Assembly: GCA_002343185.1 (NCBI GenBank)
Contig: DDRT01000013.1
Location: forward strand, 200,694 to 264,693
DNA: 64,000 nucleotides
Origin: Deltaproteobacteria bacterium UBA2409
Lineage (GTDB): Bacteria > Bdellovibrionota_C > UBA2361 > DDRT01
Direction of reading: 5' to 3'
The translations under genes and the position numbers were made by a program. This document shows positions 52,193 through 61,203 of the stretch, piece by piece. The notes below the pieces were generated by a model, which was not told where the DNA came from, made no database searches, and was given only the letters and a program-made list of their open reading frames with translations. The first letter of the stretch is position 1, and each line of letters starts with the position of its first letter.

Positions 52193-53203
52193 ATGGGGAT
52201 GAAAGCTGAGGAACTAGCAATACCAATAATAGGAGCGCCATCGGCCTTTTCAGAGGTTATCCGATCTCTTTTACTTGATTACGGAAAAGGGAACTTTAAA
52301 TACTCCCCAAATACAAAATTTCTGGCAAACAGAATAATAAAAGCACCAAGAGTTCATGTTCCGCTCTATTTTGCGTGCAAGACTTTTCTTGATACTGAAG
52401 CTGACTCACTAGAAGTTGAAGAGATAATGCAACTAACTAAACCATTTGCGTTAGCTTCTCTATTAATCAACCTCTACATGTTTAGGAAAGGGAAGAAAGC
52501 CTGCCCTGAAGATGAGTGGCCATTTATCTATGAGATGTACTTAGAGCAGATGGAAATTGGAGGATACTTCGGACAAGCTATTCCTGATGTTGGTCTCGGG
52601 TTTGGACTTCTAGTTGGAGGTCTTAGGCCATTATCCATGGTTGCTTTTGCTAGAGCTGACGAAAAAGCTTTTAAAAAATATAGAAGATCCCTAAAAGGTA
52701 AACCATACCTTTATGATAGAGAGCAGGAGATTCAAACATTTGGAACTTCACACATCGATGTTTGTGCCGTATTTCTTCAAAAGCTTGGCTTTGGTGCTTC
52801 AATGACAAAAGCATTCTTAGAAGCGCTTCAGGACGCTGTACTAAATGAAGATGACATATCAGGTGATTTTGCAAGATTTTCTGCTGCATACACCTGGATT
52901 GATTCTTTGGTACTTACAGCAAACATTCCAAGTTTTGAGGCTGATGATCCAGATAAGGATGAAGCTGCAATTACTACTCTATTAACTAAAGTGAATCAAT
53001 TAAAAGATGAAAGCAAGGAGAATACCTGGACTGATAAAACACCTGACGAACATCCGCTTCCTGAAAAGCTTCTACAAGTAAGACCTAAAGGTCAAAAACC
53101 AACAGAGATAATTGAAACTAATGGTGAGATTACTCCCGTTACATCAAATGACGAAGAAGAGATCCCAGAAGAGATCGCTCGTGAGTTTGGGCTGATTAAG
53201 TAA
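52193..53203 (+). CDS. HDOD-like protein
   Basis: The 336-residue protein has an N-terminal helical domain (about 15-215) with segments that resemble HDOD: a LTKPFALASLLINLYMF helix, then IQTFGTSHIDVCAVFLQKLG, which has the form of the HDOD fGxxHxxVGaxLL motif. A disordered acidic tail (about 250-336) follows. HDOD proteins act in signalling without hydrolase activity. The assignment is by pattern only and moderately weak. No ribosome-binding site is obvious before ATG 52193; a second ATG is at 52199. Confidence 0.6.
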   Translation: MGMKAEELAIPIIGAPSAFSEVIRSLLLDYGKGNFKYSPNTKFLANRIIKAPRVHVPLYFACKTFLDTEADSLEVEEIMQLTKPFALASLLINLYMFRKGKKACPEDEWPFIYEMYLEQMEIGGYFGQAIPDVGLGFGLLVGGLRPLSMVAFARADEKAFKKYRRSLKGKPYLYDREQEIQTFGTSHIDVCAVFLQKLGFGASMTKAFLEALQDAVLNEDDISGDFARFSAAYTWIDSLVLTANIPSFEADDPDKDEAAITTLLTKVNQLKDESKENTWTDKTPDEHPLPEKLLQVRPKGQKPTEIIETNGEITPVTSNDEEEIPEEIAREFGLIK

Positions 53204-53232
53204 TCCTAACGATGGCGTAGATTAAGTTAATT

Positions 53233-53304
53233 TTTTAAACACAGAGGCCGCAGAGTTTCACAGAGTAAATACTCTGCGTAACTCTGAGAACTCTGTGTTT
53301 AAAA
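53233..53304. repeat. CACAGAG-family palindrome, 72 nt
   Basis: Outer arms TTTTAAACACAGAG (53233-53246) and CTCTGTGTTTAAAA (53291-53304) are perfectly complementary. The interior contains CAGAGTA-AA-TACTCTG and AGAGTT...AACTCT. A second copy is at 56732-56803. It lies between convergent genes. Confidence 0.9.
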
Positions 53305-53331
53305 TTTCATTTGAGAGGTTTTTTTCTAAAC

Positions 53332-55974
53332 TCAAGAGTTCCGCACAATATTCACCAATCTTGGAACTTTTGAATTAGGTTGATAGACGGTAAATATTCT
53401 ATCGTTTTCAGAGAGACCTTGTTCAAGCTCATTAGAGACAATATTTCTTAGATCTTCTTCTCCGATCTCAGGGTCAACCTCGACAAGACCTCTCTTTTTA
53501 CCATTTACCTGAATAACAACAGAGACAGTTGCAGTTTTTAGTATTTCGCTATCCCACTTAGGCCAGGATGAGACCTTAACGCCTATCATTTCAGAGAGCT
53601 CACTTGCTAAAAATGGGGCATATGGCATCAACATCGATAGGAAAGCTGACACAGTATCCTTTGAAACCTGTTTTCCTGAGACTTCGTTTAGAAACTCCAT
53701 AAAAGCAGCGATTCCAGTGTTAAACTTTAGCTCCTCTGTGGATTCAGTAACTTTTTTGATTAATTTATGCCTTGAGAAAGTTATATCTTTTGACTCTTCA
53801 TCATCTTTTTGATCACGAACCCAAGAAAAAGCTCGCTTTAAAAATCTATTCACTCCTGAAATCGCTTGGGAATCCCATATTCGCCCAGAATCAAGGGGCC
53901 CCATAAACATAAGATACAATCTTAAAGTATCAGCTCCATATTCCCTTATTACATCTTCGGGATTGATAACGTTCTTTAAAGACTTGGACATTTTTGCAAC
54001 GATCTGCTCTAGGATTTCACCAGTTTTTTGATGAACAGGCTTTCCATTCTCATTAAAAATGACTTCATCTACAGGGATTAATGCGCCTCGTTTATCTTTA
54101 TAGGCATTTGCAAGAACCATCCCCTGATTGAATAATCTTTGAAAAGGTTCTTTAGTAGTTACATATCCAAGATCATATAGAACCTTATGCCAAAATCTTG
54201 CATACAAAAGATGCAACACTGCGTGCTCTGCTCCTCCTACGTAGAGATCAACAGGCATCCAAGATCTCTCTTTTTCTGGATTCCATGCTTCCTTATCGTT
54301 TTTAGGATCTATAAACCTAAGATAGTACCAGCACGATCCAGCCCATTGGGGCATGGTGTTAGTTTCCCTCCTACCCTTCTTTCCTGTTTTAGGACATACA
54401 ACTTCTAGCCAGTCCCCAGCATTTCCAAGTGGGGACTCTCCTGATTCAGTTGGTTTATAGTTTTGAATCTCTGGAAGAATGAGTGGCAATTCGTCTTCTT
54501 TAAGTGCCGTAGAAGTTCCATCTTCCCAGTGAACTATCGGGATAGGCTCTCCCCAATATCTCTGTCTTGAAAATAGCCAATCTCTGAGTTTGTAGTTAAC
54601 TACTTTTTTCCCTTTTTTATTATCAACTATCCACCCACCAATAACTTCTTTTGCTCTTTCGTTAGGCAGCCCTTCTATTTTTAGTTGTTGGCCGATTTTA
54701 TAAGGACAAGGAAGCATGAGTCCTGGGTCAGTCCATGGCGTCTCACCTTCAATGACACTAGCGTACCTTGAGTCTGTTTCAAGAGGTGAAAGGACTGGTC
54801 TAATAGGCAGATTAAAAAGCCTAGCAAATTCAAAATCTCTTTCATCATGCGCAGGAACACCCATTACCGCACCTGTACCGTAACCCATTAGAACATAATC
54901 ACCGATATAAAGTGGAACTTCTTCTTCAGTTACTGGGTTAATAACATATGACCCTGTAAAAACTCCGGTTTTGGTTCTATTTTCAATTGTTCTATCCAGA
55001 TCGCTTAGTTTTTTTGCGTCATCGCAATATTTCTCAACAGCGCTTCTTTGTTCAGCAGTTGTGATCTGCGGAACGATTGGGTGCTCGGGAGATATGACAA
55101 AGAATGTTACGCCAAACAGAGTATCAACTCTGGTTGTAAAACATGTAAGAACACCACCACTTGGGACAGCGAAATCAATTTCAAAACCAAATTTTTTACC
55201 GATCCAATTTCTTTGTTGTTCTTTGATTGCATCAGGCCAGTTTACATCATTTAGTTCATCAAGAAGTCTATCAGCATATGATGTGATCCTTAGCATCCAT
55301 TGCTTCATCGGTTTTCTAATTACATCATGACCGCCACGCTCGCTTTTTCCGTCTATTACCTCTTCGTTAGCGAGTACTGTTCCAAGAGCTGGGCACCAGT
55401 TAACCATTGCATCAGCGTAGTATGCCAAACGATGATCAGCTTGATAGTTAAGAATATCTTTTTCGGTTTTAATATTATCTGGGATCGGAAGTTCTTCTAT
55501 AGGTCGTGCTTTATTGGTTTTTGGATCGAACCACGAGTTGTATAGTTTTAAAAAGATCCACTGAGTCCATTTGTAATAATCTTTGGTACATGTTTGAAGC
55601 TCTCTATCCCAGTCATAGCTAAGACCGATACGTTTCATTTGAGCTGTAAATTTCTGGCAGTTTTGATCAGTAATAAGACCAGGATGTTCTCCTGTATTGA
55701 TAGCATGTTGTTCTGCTGGGAGACCGAAGGCGTCGTAACCCATTGGGTGGAGGACTGAGTATCCCTGTAGCCGTTTGAATCTTGAATAGATATCGGTAGC
55801 TGTATAACCAAGAGGGTGTCCTATATGAAGACCTGCTCCAGAAGGATAAGGGAACATATCTAATATATAGAGCTTCTTACTGGTAGGAAGACTTGGGGTT
55901 TTGAATGGTTTCTCTTTCTCCCAGATTGCCTGCCATTTTGGCTCTATTTCTGATGGATTATACTCGCGCACCAT
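53332..55974 (-). CDS. leuS: Leucyl-tRNA synthetase
   Basis: The 880-residue class I enzyme has HIGH in GAGLHIGHPLGY, KMSKS in AKMSKSLKN, an editing domain (about 230-430, with MGVPAHDERDFEFA) and a C-terminal domain. Insertions after FLKLYNSWFD and in GMVLANAYKDKRGALIPVDE are like those of Chlamydiae/Planctomycetes and some Deltaproteobacteria, which does not decide the phylum. ATG at 55974. Confidence 0.98.
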   Translation of the reverse strand: MVREYNPSEIEPKWQAIWEKEKPFKTPSLPTSKKLYILDMFPYPSGAGLHIGHPLGYTATDIYSRFKRLQGYSVLHPMGYDAFGLPAEQHAINTGEHPGLITDQNCQKFTAQMKRIGLSYDWDRELQTCTKDYYKWTQWIFLKLYNSWFDPKTNKARPIEELPIPDNIKTEKDILNYQADHRLAYYADAMVNWCPALGTVLANEEVIDGKSERGGHDVIRKPMKQWMLRITSYADRLLDELNDVNWPDAIKEQQRNWIGKKFGFEIDFAVPSGGVLTCFTTRVDTLFGVTFFVISPEHPIVPQITTAEQRSAVEKYCDDAKKLSDLDRTIENRTKTGVFTGSYVINPVTEEEVPLYIGDYVLMGYGTGAVMGVPAHDERDFEFARLFNLPIRPVLSPLETDSRYASVIEGETPWTDPGLMLPCPYKIGQQLKIEGLPNERAKEVIGGWIVDNKKGKKVVNYKLRDWLFSRQRYWGEPIPIVHWEDGTSTALKEDELPLILPEIQNYKPTESGESPLGNAGDWLEVVCPKTGKKGRRETNTMPQWAGSCWYYLRFIDPKNDKEAWNPEKERSWMPVDLYVGGAEHAVLHLLYARFWHKVLYDLGYVTTKEPFQRLFNQGMVLANAYKDKRGALIPVDEVIFNENGKPVHQKTGEILEQIVAKMSKSLKNVINPEDVIREYGADTLRLYLMFMGPLDSGRIWDSQAISGVNRFLKRAFSWVRDQKDDEESKDITFSRHKLIKKVTESTEELKFNTGIAAFMEFLNEVSGKQVSKDTVSAFLSMLMPYAPFLASELSEMIGVKVSSWPKWDSEILKTATVSVVIQVNGKKRGLVEVDPEIGEEDLRNIVSNELEQGLSENDRIFTVYQPNSKVPRLVNIVRNS

Positions 55975-56014
55975 GTGGATTCTACAGTAAATAAAGTAAG
56001 CAGCACACTCCCAA

Positions 56015-56100
56015 AGAGCGTTCTAACCAATGGTATATTGATTTTTATCTACATCTTTGCGATTCTCACGTTCCTGATTTTGGACTGGTAGTTCAGTTGG
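56015..56100 (+). pseudogene. Duplicated tRNA-Asp promoter and 5' quarter (broken copy)
   Basis: These 86 nt match 56194-56279 with two mismatches and end with the first 19 nt of tRNA-Asp (GGACTGGTAGTTCAGTTGG at 56082-56100). The homology then stops inside the D-loop and an unrelated palindrome begins (GACGTGGC...GCCACGT around GACGC-GAAT-GCGTC). The rest of the tRNA is missing, so no functional product is expected. Confidence 0.85.
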
Positions 56101-56216
56101 ACGTGGCGTGACGCGAATGCGTCAGGTAAGCCACGTAGGAAAACAATATAAAGGCGAGCTAGCGAGCCTTTATTCCTTAATGAGAACGCGAGTAGAGCGT
56201 TCTAACCATCGGTATA

Positions 56217-56245
56217 TTGATTTTTATCTACATCTTTGCGATTCT
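56217..56245 (+). promoter_or_regulatory. Candidate promoter of tRNA-Asp
   Basis: TTGATT and GATTCT are 17 nt apart and end 15 nt before the tRNA. The same pair is present in the broken upstream copy (56038-56066). Confidence 0.4.
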
Positions 56246-56260
56246 CACGTTCCTGATTTT

Positions 56261-56334
56261 GGACTGGTAGTTCAGTTGGTTAGAACGCTCGCCTGTCACG
56301 CGAGAGGTCGCGGGTTCGAGTCCCGTCCGGTCCG
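56261..56334 (+). tRNA. tRNA-Asp (anticodon GTC)
   Basis: The cloverleaf folds cleanly: acceptor GGACTGG/CCGGTCC (one G-T pair), D-stem GTTC/GAAC, anticodon stem CTCGC/GCGAG with loop CTGTCAC giving anticodon GTC, and T-arm GCGGGTTCGAGTCCCGT. Discriminator base is G at 56334. CCA is not encoded. Confidence 0.95.
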
Positions 56335-56360
56335 TTTAATTATGCTACGCATAATTAAAC
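56334..56360. repeat. Perfect 12-bp hairpin abutting the tRNA 3' end
   Basis: GTTTAATTATGC-TAC-GCATAATTAAAC begins on the tRNA discriminator base. It could serve in tRNA 3' processing or termination, or be an inserted mini-palindrome. Confidence 0.7.
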
Positions 56361-56640
56361 GAACCAGCCGGTTCTCAAATTTTCTACCTTTTGACGAGAC
56401 CAACGTCACGCGATAGAGGAAGCTCGGCTGAGAGAGCTTTTAAGCGACCGAAGATAAGAGATTAATAGAACAATAAAACTACGAGCTAGCGAGTGGTTTA
56501 ACATTATTGTGGGTTCGAGTCCCGGCTGGACACGAACCCTAGAGACCGTAGGTCGCATATTTTTGCGAAGCAAAAATCAACAACAGAGCGAGTCCCTCAG
56601 ACTTTTCACGAAGTGAAAAGTCCCGTCCGGTTTGTATAAG
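56361..56640 (+). pseudogene. tRNA remnants broken by mini-palindromes
   Basis: Fragments of tRNA-Asp-like sequence are scattered here: GTCACGCGA (56405-56413), GTGGGTTCGAGTCCCGG (56509-56525) followed by CTGGACACG, and AGTCCC...AGTCCCGTCCGG (56591-56630). Between them are hairpins ATTTTTGC-GAA-GCAAAAAT (about 56559-56577) and ACTTTTCAC-GAA-GTGAAAAGT (56601-56621). No intact tRNA can be folded. Confidence 0.6.
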
Positions 56641-56650
56641 TTTATTTTTT

Positions 56651-56882
56651 ACTTGGGGGTCAGGCCGGGAGGCCTGACCAATCCCACTTACATTCAATTC
56701 TAAATTATCAGTGCTTGATAACTGATTTTTGAACACAGAGTGCTCAGAGTTTCACAGAGTTATCCAAAACAAACTACTCTGCGTAACTCTGAGACCTCTG
56801 CGTCCTTAAGTTTTACCAAATTAAATTAACCACTTACGCCATGAAGGTAAGTGACATTGGCCGGGAGGCCTGACCCCCAAGT
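56651..56882. repeat. Palindromic element split by a CACAGAG repeat
   Basis: The left end (ACTTGGGGGTCAGGCC, core GGGA) is at 56651-56680 and the right end (GGCCGGGAGGCC, then TGACCCCCAAGT) at 56859-56882. Between them lie 178 nt that include the CACAGAG palindrome (56732-56803) and CACTTAC...GTAAGTG (56831-56853). The right end reaches the stop of the peptidase gene. Confidence 0.75.
56732..56803. repeat. CACAGAG-family palindrome, second copy
   Basis: It has the same order of parts as 53233-53304: AACACAGAG, CAGAGTTTCACAGAGT, ACTCTGCGTAACTCTGAGA, CTCTG. The arms are slightly degraded. Confidence 0.85.
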
Positions 56883-58406
56883 TTAGATATCTTCCGCGAG
56901 CTCTTTTAATAATCCGGTAACGATATTGTATGTTGGCTCGATTGTGTCTAATTGTAGTCTTTCGGAGGTAGTGTGTAGCCCAGAAACATCCATTCCAAGT
57001 GATATGCAAGGAACGTTAGGTGCGATATTAGCAAAGTGGGCTGGTTCGATTCCACCAGTTGCTCCACGAATTTGAACTTCTGGTATCCCAGATTTTTCCA
57101 TTACATCTTTTGCTAGAGCTATTATTGGAGCTTCGCTATCTACTTTCCAGGGATAGTAGCTAAGCAGAACATTTGTTGTTGCAAAAAAACTATCTGCAGC
57201 TTGAGTATGTGTCGCAACAACTTGATCTAAATCATCTTTCGTACCTGCTGCTCGTGCAAGGATTCCAAGTATAAATCTTCCATTTTCAAATCTCATCTTG
57301 CCGAGATTTGAACTGACAAGCGGTGGGCCTTTTTTTATTACTCCATCATGAAGCACTTTAACTAGATCCAGTAGCGCTTTACCTGAGGCTTTTGTTAATG
57401 GAAGATCTCCTTCTTCCTTCTCTGATATTTTGAGCTCTCCAGTATCCTCTAGTAGTATTCTCTTAAAGCGATTTAAAGATTCTTTAACTTTTTTGACGCT
57501 GCGCTTAGACACTACGAATTCAAACGAAGCATCTGCAGGAATAGCATTCATAGCTGAGCCACCGGTTACATTAACAACTCTTGCAGAGCTAAAGTTATCG
57601 CAGACTGTTTGACATAGGAGTGCTCCATACTTTATTGCATTAGGAATTTTGGCCGTGATCATTGACCCGCTATGACCACCTGGTAACCCTTCTAAGGTAA
57701 CTATTAAGCGTGCGGAGTTTTTATCTTTCTCCTCCCTTTCAGATGTCATACTTATTTCTAATCTTGCCCCTCCAACACAGGAAGTGGTGATCGATCCATA
57801 AGGAGCAGAATCAAGATTAATAATGCACTTTAAAGGCTCAAGCCATTTTGGATTAATTTTTGAGGCTCCAAGAAGTCCTACTTCTTCTCCAACTGTAACT
57901 ATTAATCGTAAAGGCGGTCTATCAACCAACTCAGAGTCAGTTGCTAGTGCCATCATAAGAGCGCCAGCTGCTCTATTATCTGCCATAAGAGTTGAATGTT
58001 TAGCTCCAAGGAACTCTTTTCCATCATGAGTCTGTACGAAAAGCTCAAGGGGTGGGCGGGTAATCTCCTGCTCCGCTGGTAACTCTTCAGCTACAACACC
58101 ATCAATATGGAATTGAAGTCCAACTGGCTTTGAACCTATACCTGGAAAATCAATAATTAAGTTGCCAGTTTCATCCTTTTCGAACTTTGCGTTATTACGC
58201 TTAGCCCAGTCTATCATGGCTTCTATACACTGCCCCTCAAAGGGATGACGTCTTGGAAGCTCAGATAAGAAGGCAAAATTTTCTAGTATTCTCTTTGTTA
58301 GGTCAGAATAACCTAAAGCACGAACCAGTTCGTAATTATTAGCTATTATTCGAGCATTAGCAGAACTTGGCTCCTCTGATAAAGCTGTTCTCGAAAGGTC
58401 AAGCAT
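56883..58406 (-). CDS. PepD-like aminoacyl-histidine dipeptidase (M20 family)
   Basis: The 507-residue protein follows the M20 / PepD plan: LQFHIDGVV (His and Asp ligands), STLMADNRAAGALMMAL (bridging Asp), VTVGEEVGLLGASK (catalytic Glu and ligand Glu), INLDSAPYG, a lid domain (about 220-370), and a final His in GLHTTSERLQLDTIEP. It probably cleaves small peptides in the cytoplasm. It is about 20 residues longer than E. coli PepD at the N-terminus. The true substrate is unknown. Confidence 0.85.
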   Translation of the reverse strand: MLDLSRTALSEEPSSANARIIANNYELVRALGYSDLTKRILENFAFLSELPRRHPFEGQCIEAMIDWAKRNNAKFEKDETGNLIIDFPGIGSKPVGLQFHIDGVVAEELPAEQEITRPPLELFVQTHDGKEFLGAKHSTLMADNRAAGALMMALATDSELVDRPPLRLIVTVGEEVGLLGASKINPKWLEPLKCIINLDSAPYGSITTSCVGGARLEISMTSEREEKDKNSARLIVTLEGLPGGHSGSMITAKIPNAIKYGALLCQTVCDNFSSARVVNVTGGSAMNAIPADASFEFVVSKRSVKKVKESLNRFKRILLEDTGELKISEKEEGDLPLTKASGKALLDLVKVLHDGVIKKGPPLVSSNLGKMRFENGRFILGILARAAGTKDDLDQVVATHTQAADSFFATTNVLLSYYPWKVDSEAPIIALAKDVMEKSGIPEVQIRGATGGIEPAHFANIAPNVPCISLGMDVSGLHTTSERLQLDTIEPTYNIVTGLLKELAEDI

Positions 58407-58428
58407 TACCTAACACTTTGACTTAGGT

Positions 58429-59091
58429 TTAGTTCTTAATCAACTTATATAAAATCTTAAAAAAAGTCAGGGCTGGTACCCTCATCCTAGTTGAATCTTT
58501 ATGATAGTAAACCTCAACTGGTACTTCTTTTATTCTTAAACCGTGGCTTATTGCAGCTCTTAGAAGTCTAACATCAAAACTATAGTCATCTTCGTTGATA
58601 CCAAGTGCTATTTGTAAGGCATCTTTATTTAGGACTCTAAAACCCGATAGACAGTCTGATATCTTAAATTTCCCCCCAGCCAGAAAGGTTTTAAAATTAA
58701 AAAGTCTAGTAAGAATTTTACCGGCGATTTTTCTCCCTGTTGGGATATTTGGTGAATTTAAATTCTTAACTCCTATCACAAGATCTGTTTCCTTCTCTTC
58801 TAGTAGCTTAAGACAATCTACAAAATTTCGTTGATTATCAGCACCAATAGTAAGCACAAGTTCAGCACCTTGCTCTAAGGCACTTTTAAAGCCAGTTTTT
58901 AAGGCAGCCCCGACTCCCATTTGTTTGGAGTGATTTATCATTTTAAATGAGGTGCTTATATCTTTCGTTGAGTCGGTAGACCCATCATTAACAATTATTC
59001 CATCAGTTAATCCGATATCATTGAGCCCAGACACCACGATACTTAATGTACTTTCAGCATTATAAGCTGGAATTACTGCCACTACCCTCAT
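58429..59091 (-). CDS. Family 2 glycosyltransferase
   Basis: The 220-residue GT-A protein has VVAVIPAYNAESTL, IVNDGSTDSTKD and the acidic TIGADNQ motif. The size and lack of membrane helices resemble polyprenol-phosphate sugar synthases (DPM1-like). Such an enzyme could supply the donor for the two GT-C proteins encoded at 47.7-50.4 kb; this link is inferred. Confidence 0.88.
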   Translation of the reverse strand: MRVVAVIPAYNAESTLSIVVSGLNDIGLTDGIIVNDGSTDSTKDISTSFKMINHSKQMGVGAALKTGFKSALEQGAELVLTIGADNQRNFVDCLKLLEEKETDLVIGVKNLNSPNIPTGRKIAGKILTRLFNFKTFLAGGKFKISDCLSGFRVLNKDALQIALGINEDDYSFDVRLLRAAISHGLRIKEVPVEVYYHKDSTRMRVPALTFFKILYKLIKN

Positions 59092-59119
59092 CTAATGTGG
59101 TAACCTAACATATCTAAAG

Positions 59120-60034
59120 ATGGTTCGCTTCTTAGTTTTATTTATTTCGGTTTTCGCATATGCAGAAAATTCAGATCTTAAAAATGTTTTTCTGTTAACA
59201 GAGGGGAGATCTTTAAACGAGCGAATCGATATACTAACAAATCACTTTTTAGATAAACCCTTCATAGATTACCCTCTAGGAGAGGGCCAAATGTACGATG
59301 AAAGGCCAAGGTGGAGGATTGATGGATTTGACTGTGCAACATTTGTAGAAACCATAGCAGCACTTGCACTAAGCCCCGATCTGGGAGAGTTTGAAGAAAC
59401 AGTAATAAAAGTGCGGTATATGAACAATGAGCCAACTTTTGAAACAAGAGCTCATTTCCCTGATGCAGACTGGAACAAAAATCTCATTAGTCGAGGATTA
59501 GCTCAGGATATTACTGAAAAAATAGGCTTAAACCAGTCAAAGATATATAGATACGAGATTAATCGGCGAGGCTGGTATGAAAAATTGAGCATTGAAAGAA
59601 CTTTTCCCAGCTCACCTGCAAAATTATCAATCTTAAGATCTTTAGGCTCAAAGTATGGAGTAGAGCCTGTAGAGGTTCCTTATATTCCAATTACAAGCAT
59701 CGTTACTCCAGACCCGAATGGAAATATCAGTCTTAAAGATTATGATCCAAGGCGCCCAGACAAGAGATTTAAGGTAAATCAGGCTCTGCTTGACAGAATC
59801 CCCTCAGGTGCCGTCTTTGGACTTTTAAGACCACAGCAAATGGATCCTAAAATATTTGGTACTAAACAGGTTATCTCTCATCGAGGTTTTGTGCTTAGAG
59901 AAAAGAATCTTAAATGGCGTCACATGACGATTTTTAAAAGAAGAAGCATTGAATCAGAGATGATAAAGGAGCTAATTTTTAGACTTGAAGATTCAGATCT
60001 TCTAGGTATTCAGTTTTTGGAACTTCAAGGATGA
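59120..60034 (+). CDS. DUF1460 amidase-like secreted protein
   Basis: The 304-residue protein has a signal peptide (MVRFLVLFISVFAYAE) and the DUF1460 (N-acetylmuramoyl-L-alanine amidase-like, NlpC/P60-related) motifs: DGFDCATFVETIAAL with the Cys nucleophile, IKVRYMNNEPTFETRAHFP, and ISHRGFVLREKNLKWRHMTI with candidate His residues. It should cut peptidoglycan peptides in the periplasm. Its stop overlaps the next gene by 4 nt. Confidence 0.85.
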   Translation: MVRFLVLFISVFAYAENSDLKNVFLLTEGRSLNERIDILTNHFLDKPFIDYPLGEGQMYDERPRWRIDGFDCATFVETIAALALSPDLGEFEETVIKVRYMNNEPTFETRAHFPDADWNKNLISRGLAQDITEKIGLNQSKIYRYEINRRGWYEKLSIERTFPSSPAKLSILRSLGSKYGVEPVEVPYIPITSIVTPDPNGNISLKDYDPRRPDKRFKVNQALLDRIPSGAVFGLLRPQQMDPKIFGTKQVISHRGFVLREKNLKWRHMTIFKRRSIESEMIKELIFRLEDSDLLGIQFLELQG

Positions 60035-61203
60035 GAATCATAATAGAATCCCTGATGATTCTCTCAACTACAGCATGGCTGTCACCCTATACAAGCTTCG
60101 CTTTGCCAATTTTATTCACCATATTCTATATCTTTAAAACTAAAGCTCAGATAAATCATAAAAGCTTTTTAGTTTCACTTTTATTCATAGCTCTGTTTTT
60201 ATGGTTAACTAAGTTTACACCAGCTACATTTTCTAAACTTTGGGATGGAGCGAATCACATACTACTAATCAGATATCTAGATGTTCACTCTACCCCACCT
60301 GACTCTTCACTATCACTTGCTTGGGGTGGTGAGCTTAAAGGTTATCCATGGTTTTTTCATGGTTCAATTTCCAGTCTTGGGAAACTACTAGGCATTGAAA
60401 GTGTTTTCTTAATACAACCACTACTACTTCTTAGCGTAACCTTTGCATCGCTAAGACTTACTCCCAAGGAAGCTTTTCTGTTTTGGATATCACTTCTTCC
60501 ATCGTTCACCACAAACCAGTGGACTCAGATTGTGAGCCTCTCAATGCTTGTTTGTTTCATTCGTGGTGGTTCCCATATATGGTTGATACTTTCGTTTCTT
60601 TATCATCCGATTGTAGGTGCCCTTGGGGCAGTTTTAAGTCCAGTAGCATTTATAGCTCTATTTCTTGGCAGCCTCTTTTACATTGATGAATTTGTCAGAA
60701 TTTTTTCTAAAGACGGAGGCGCGCTAGTAGAATCGACTTTACTCGTGCTATTAATCCTCGCATTAATTCGTCCAAAAAATAAATTCGGCTATGTAAGCAT
60801 CTTTGCTTCTTGTTTGGCGCTACTACTTTGGGTTTCTGGAGCTACTTATTACTGGGTATCAAAGCTTGGATATTTAAGCACGATAATGATCCTGCTATCT
60901 CAAAAGAGACTTTGGATACTGGCATTGATACTTCTTCTCAATCTAAGGTATTACCCTAGCGGAAGACATCCAAGCTTTAAAACTGAAACTCTTAAATTAA
61001 GAGACAGTAAGTGCGAAACTCTTTATATGATCACTGATCCATATACAGCTGCCTGGACGGAAGCTCTGGTTTTTCCTAAAAAAGTTTCATTACTGGAAAA
61101 TCAACCTAAAATTGCAATAAAATGTAAACATAAGATGTGCGATCCTGAGATAGAGAGTTTTGCAGTAAGAAACTCTCCAAATGATGAGTGTATAATAAGA
61201 TGA
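60031..61203 (+). CDS. Polytopic membrane protein, unknown function
   Basis: The 390-residue protein has about nine hydrophobic helices and a C-terminal soluble part of about 70 residues. The loop after helix 3 holds KLWDGANHILLIRYLDVHST and AWGGELKGYPWFFHG, reminiscent of GT-C first loops, but there is no clear catalytic pair. It is translationally coupled to the DUF1460 gene and to the sulfatase gene (4-nt overlaps), so the three probably act in one cell-envelope process. Confidence 0.7.
   Translation: MRIIIESLMILSTTAWLSPYTSFALPILFTIFYIFKTKAQINHKSFLVSLLFIALFLWLTKFTPATFSKLWDGANHILLIRYLDVHSTPPDSSLSLAWGGELKGYPWFFHGSISSLGKLLGIESVFLIQPLLLLSVTFASLRLTPKEAFLFWISLLPSFTTNQWTQIVSLSMLVCFIRGGSHIWLILSFLYHPIVGALGAVLSPVAFIALFLGSLFYIDEFVRIFSKDGGALVESTLLVLLILALIRPKNKFGYVSIFASCLALLLWVSGATYYWVSKLGYLSTIMILLSQKRLWILALILLLNLRYYPSGRHPSFKTETLKLRDSKCETLYMITDPYTAAWTEALVFPKKVSLLENQPKIAIKCKHKMCDPEIESFAVRNSPNDECIIR

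Noticed and set aside
56082..56100. A second functional tRNA-Asp
   Set aside because: Only the first 19 nt are present before homology ends in the D-loop.
56108..56416. 102-codon open frame across the tRNA-Asp gene
   Set aside because: It reads through the intact tRNA and flanking palindromes and has no ribosome-binding site or domain.
56539..56736. 65-codon minus-strand frame in the tRNA debris
   Set aside because: The residues come mostly from repeat arms and hairpins; a similar peptide (GQASRPDP) appears in the false N-terminus at 51790-51819.
16253..56882. CRISPR array formed by the GGTCAGGCC repeats
   Set aside because: Copies are kilobases apart, are palindromic elements rather than short direct repeats with regular spacers, and no cas gene is present.
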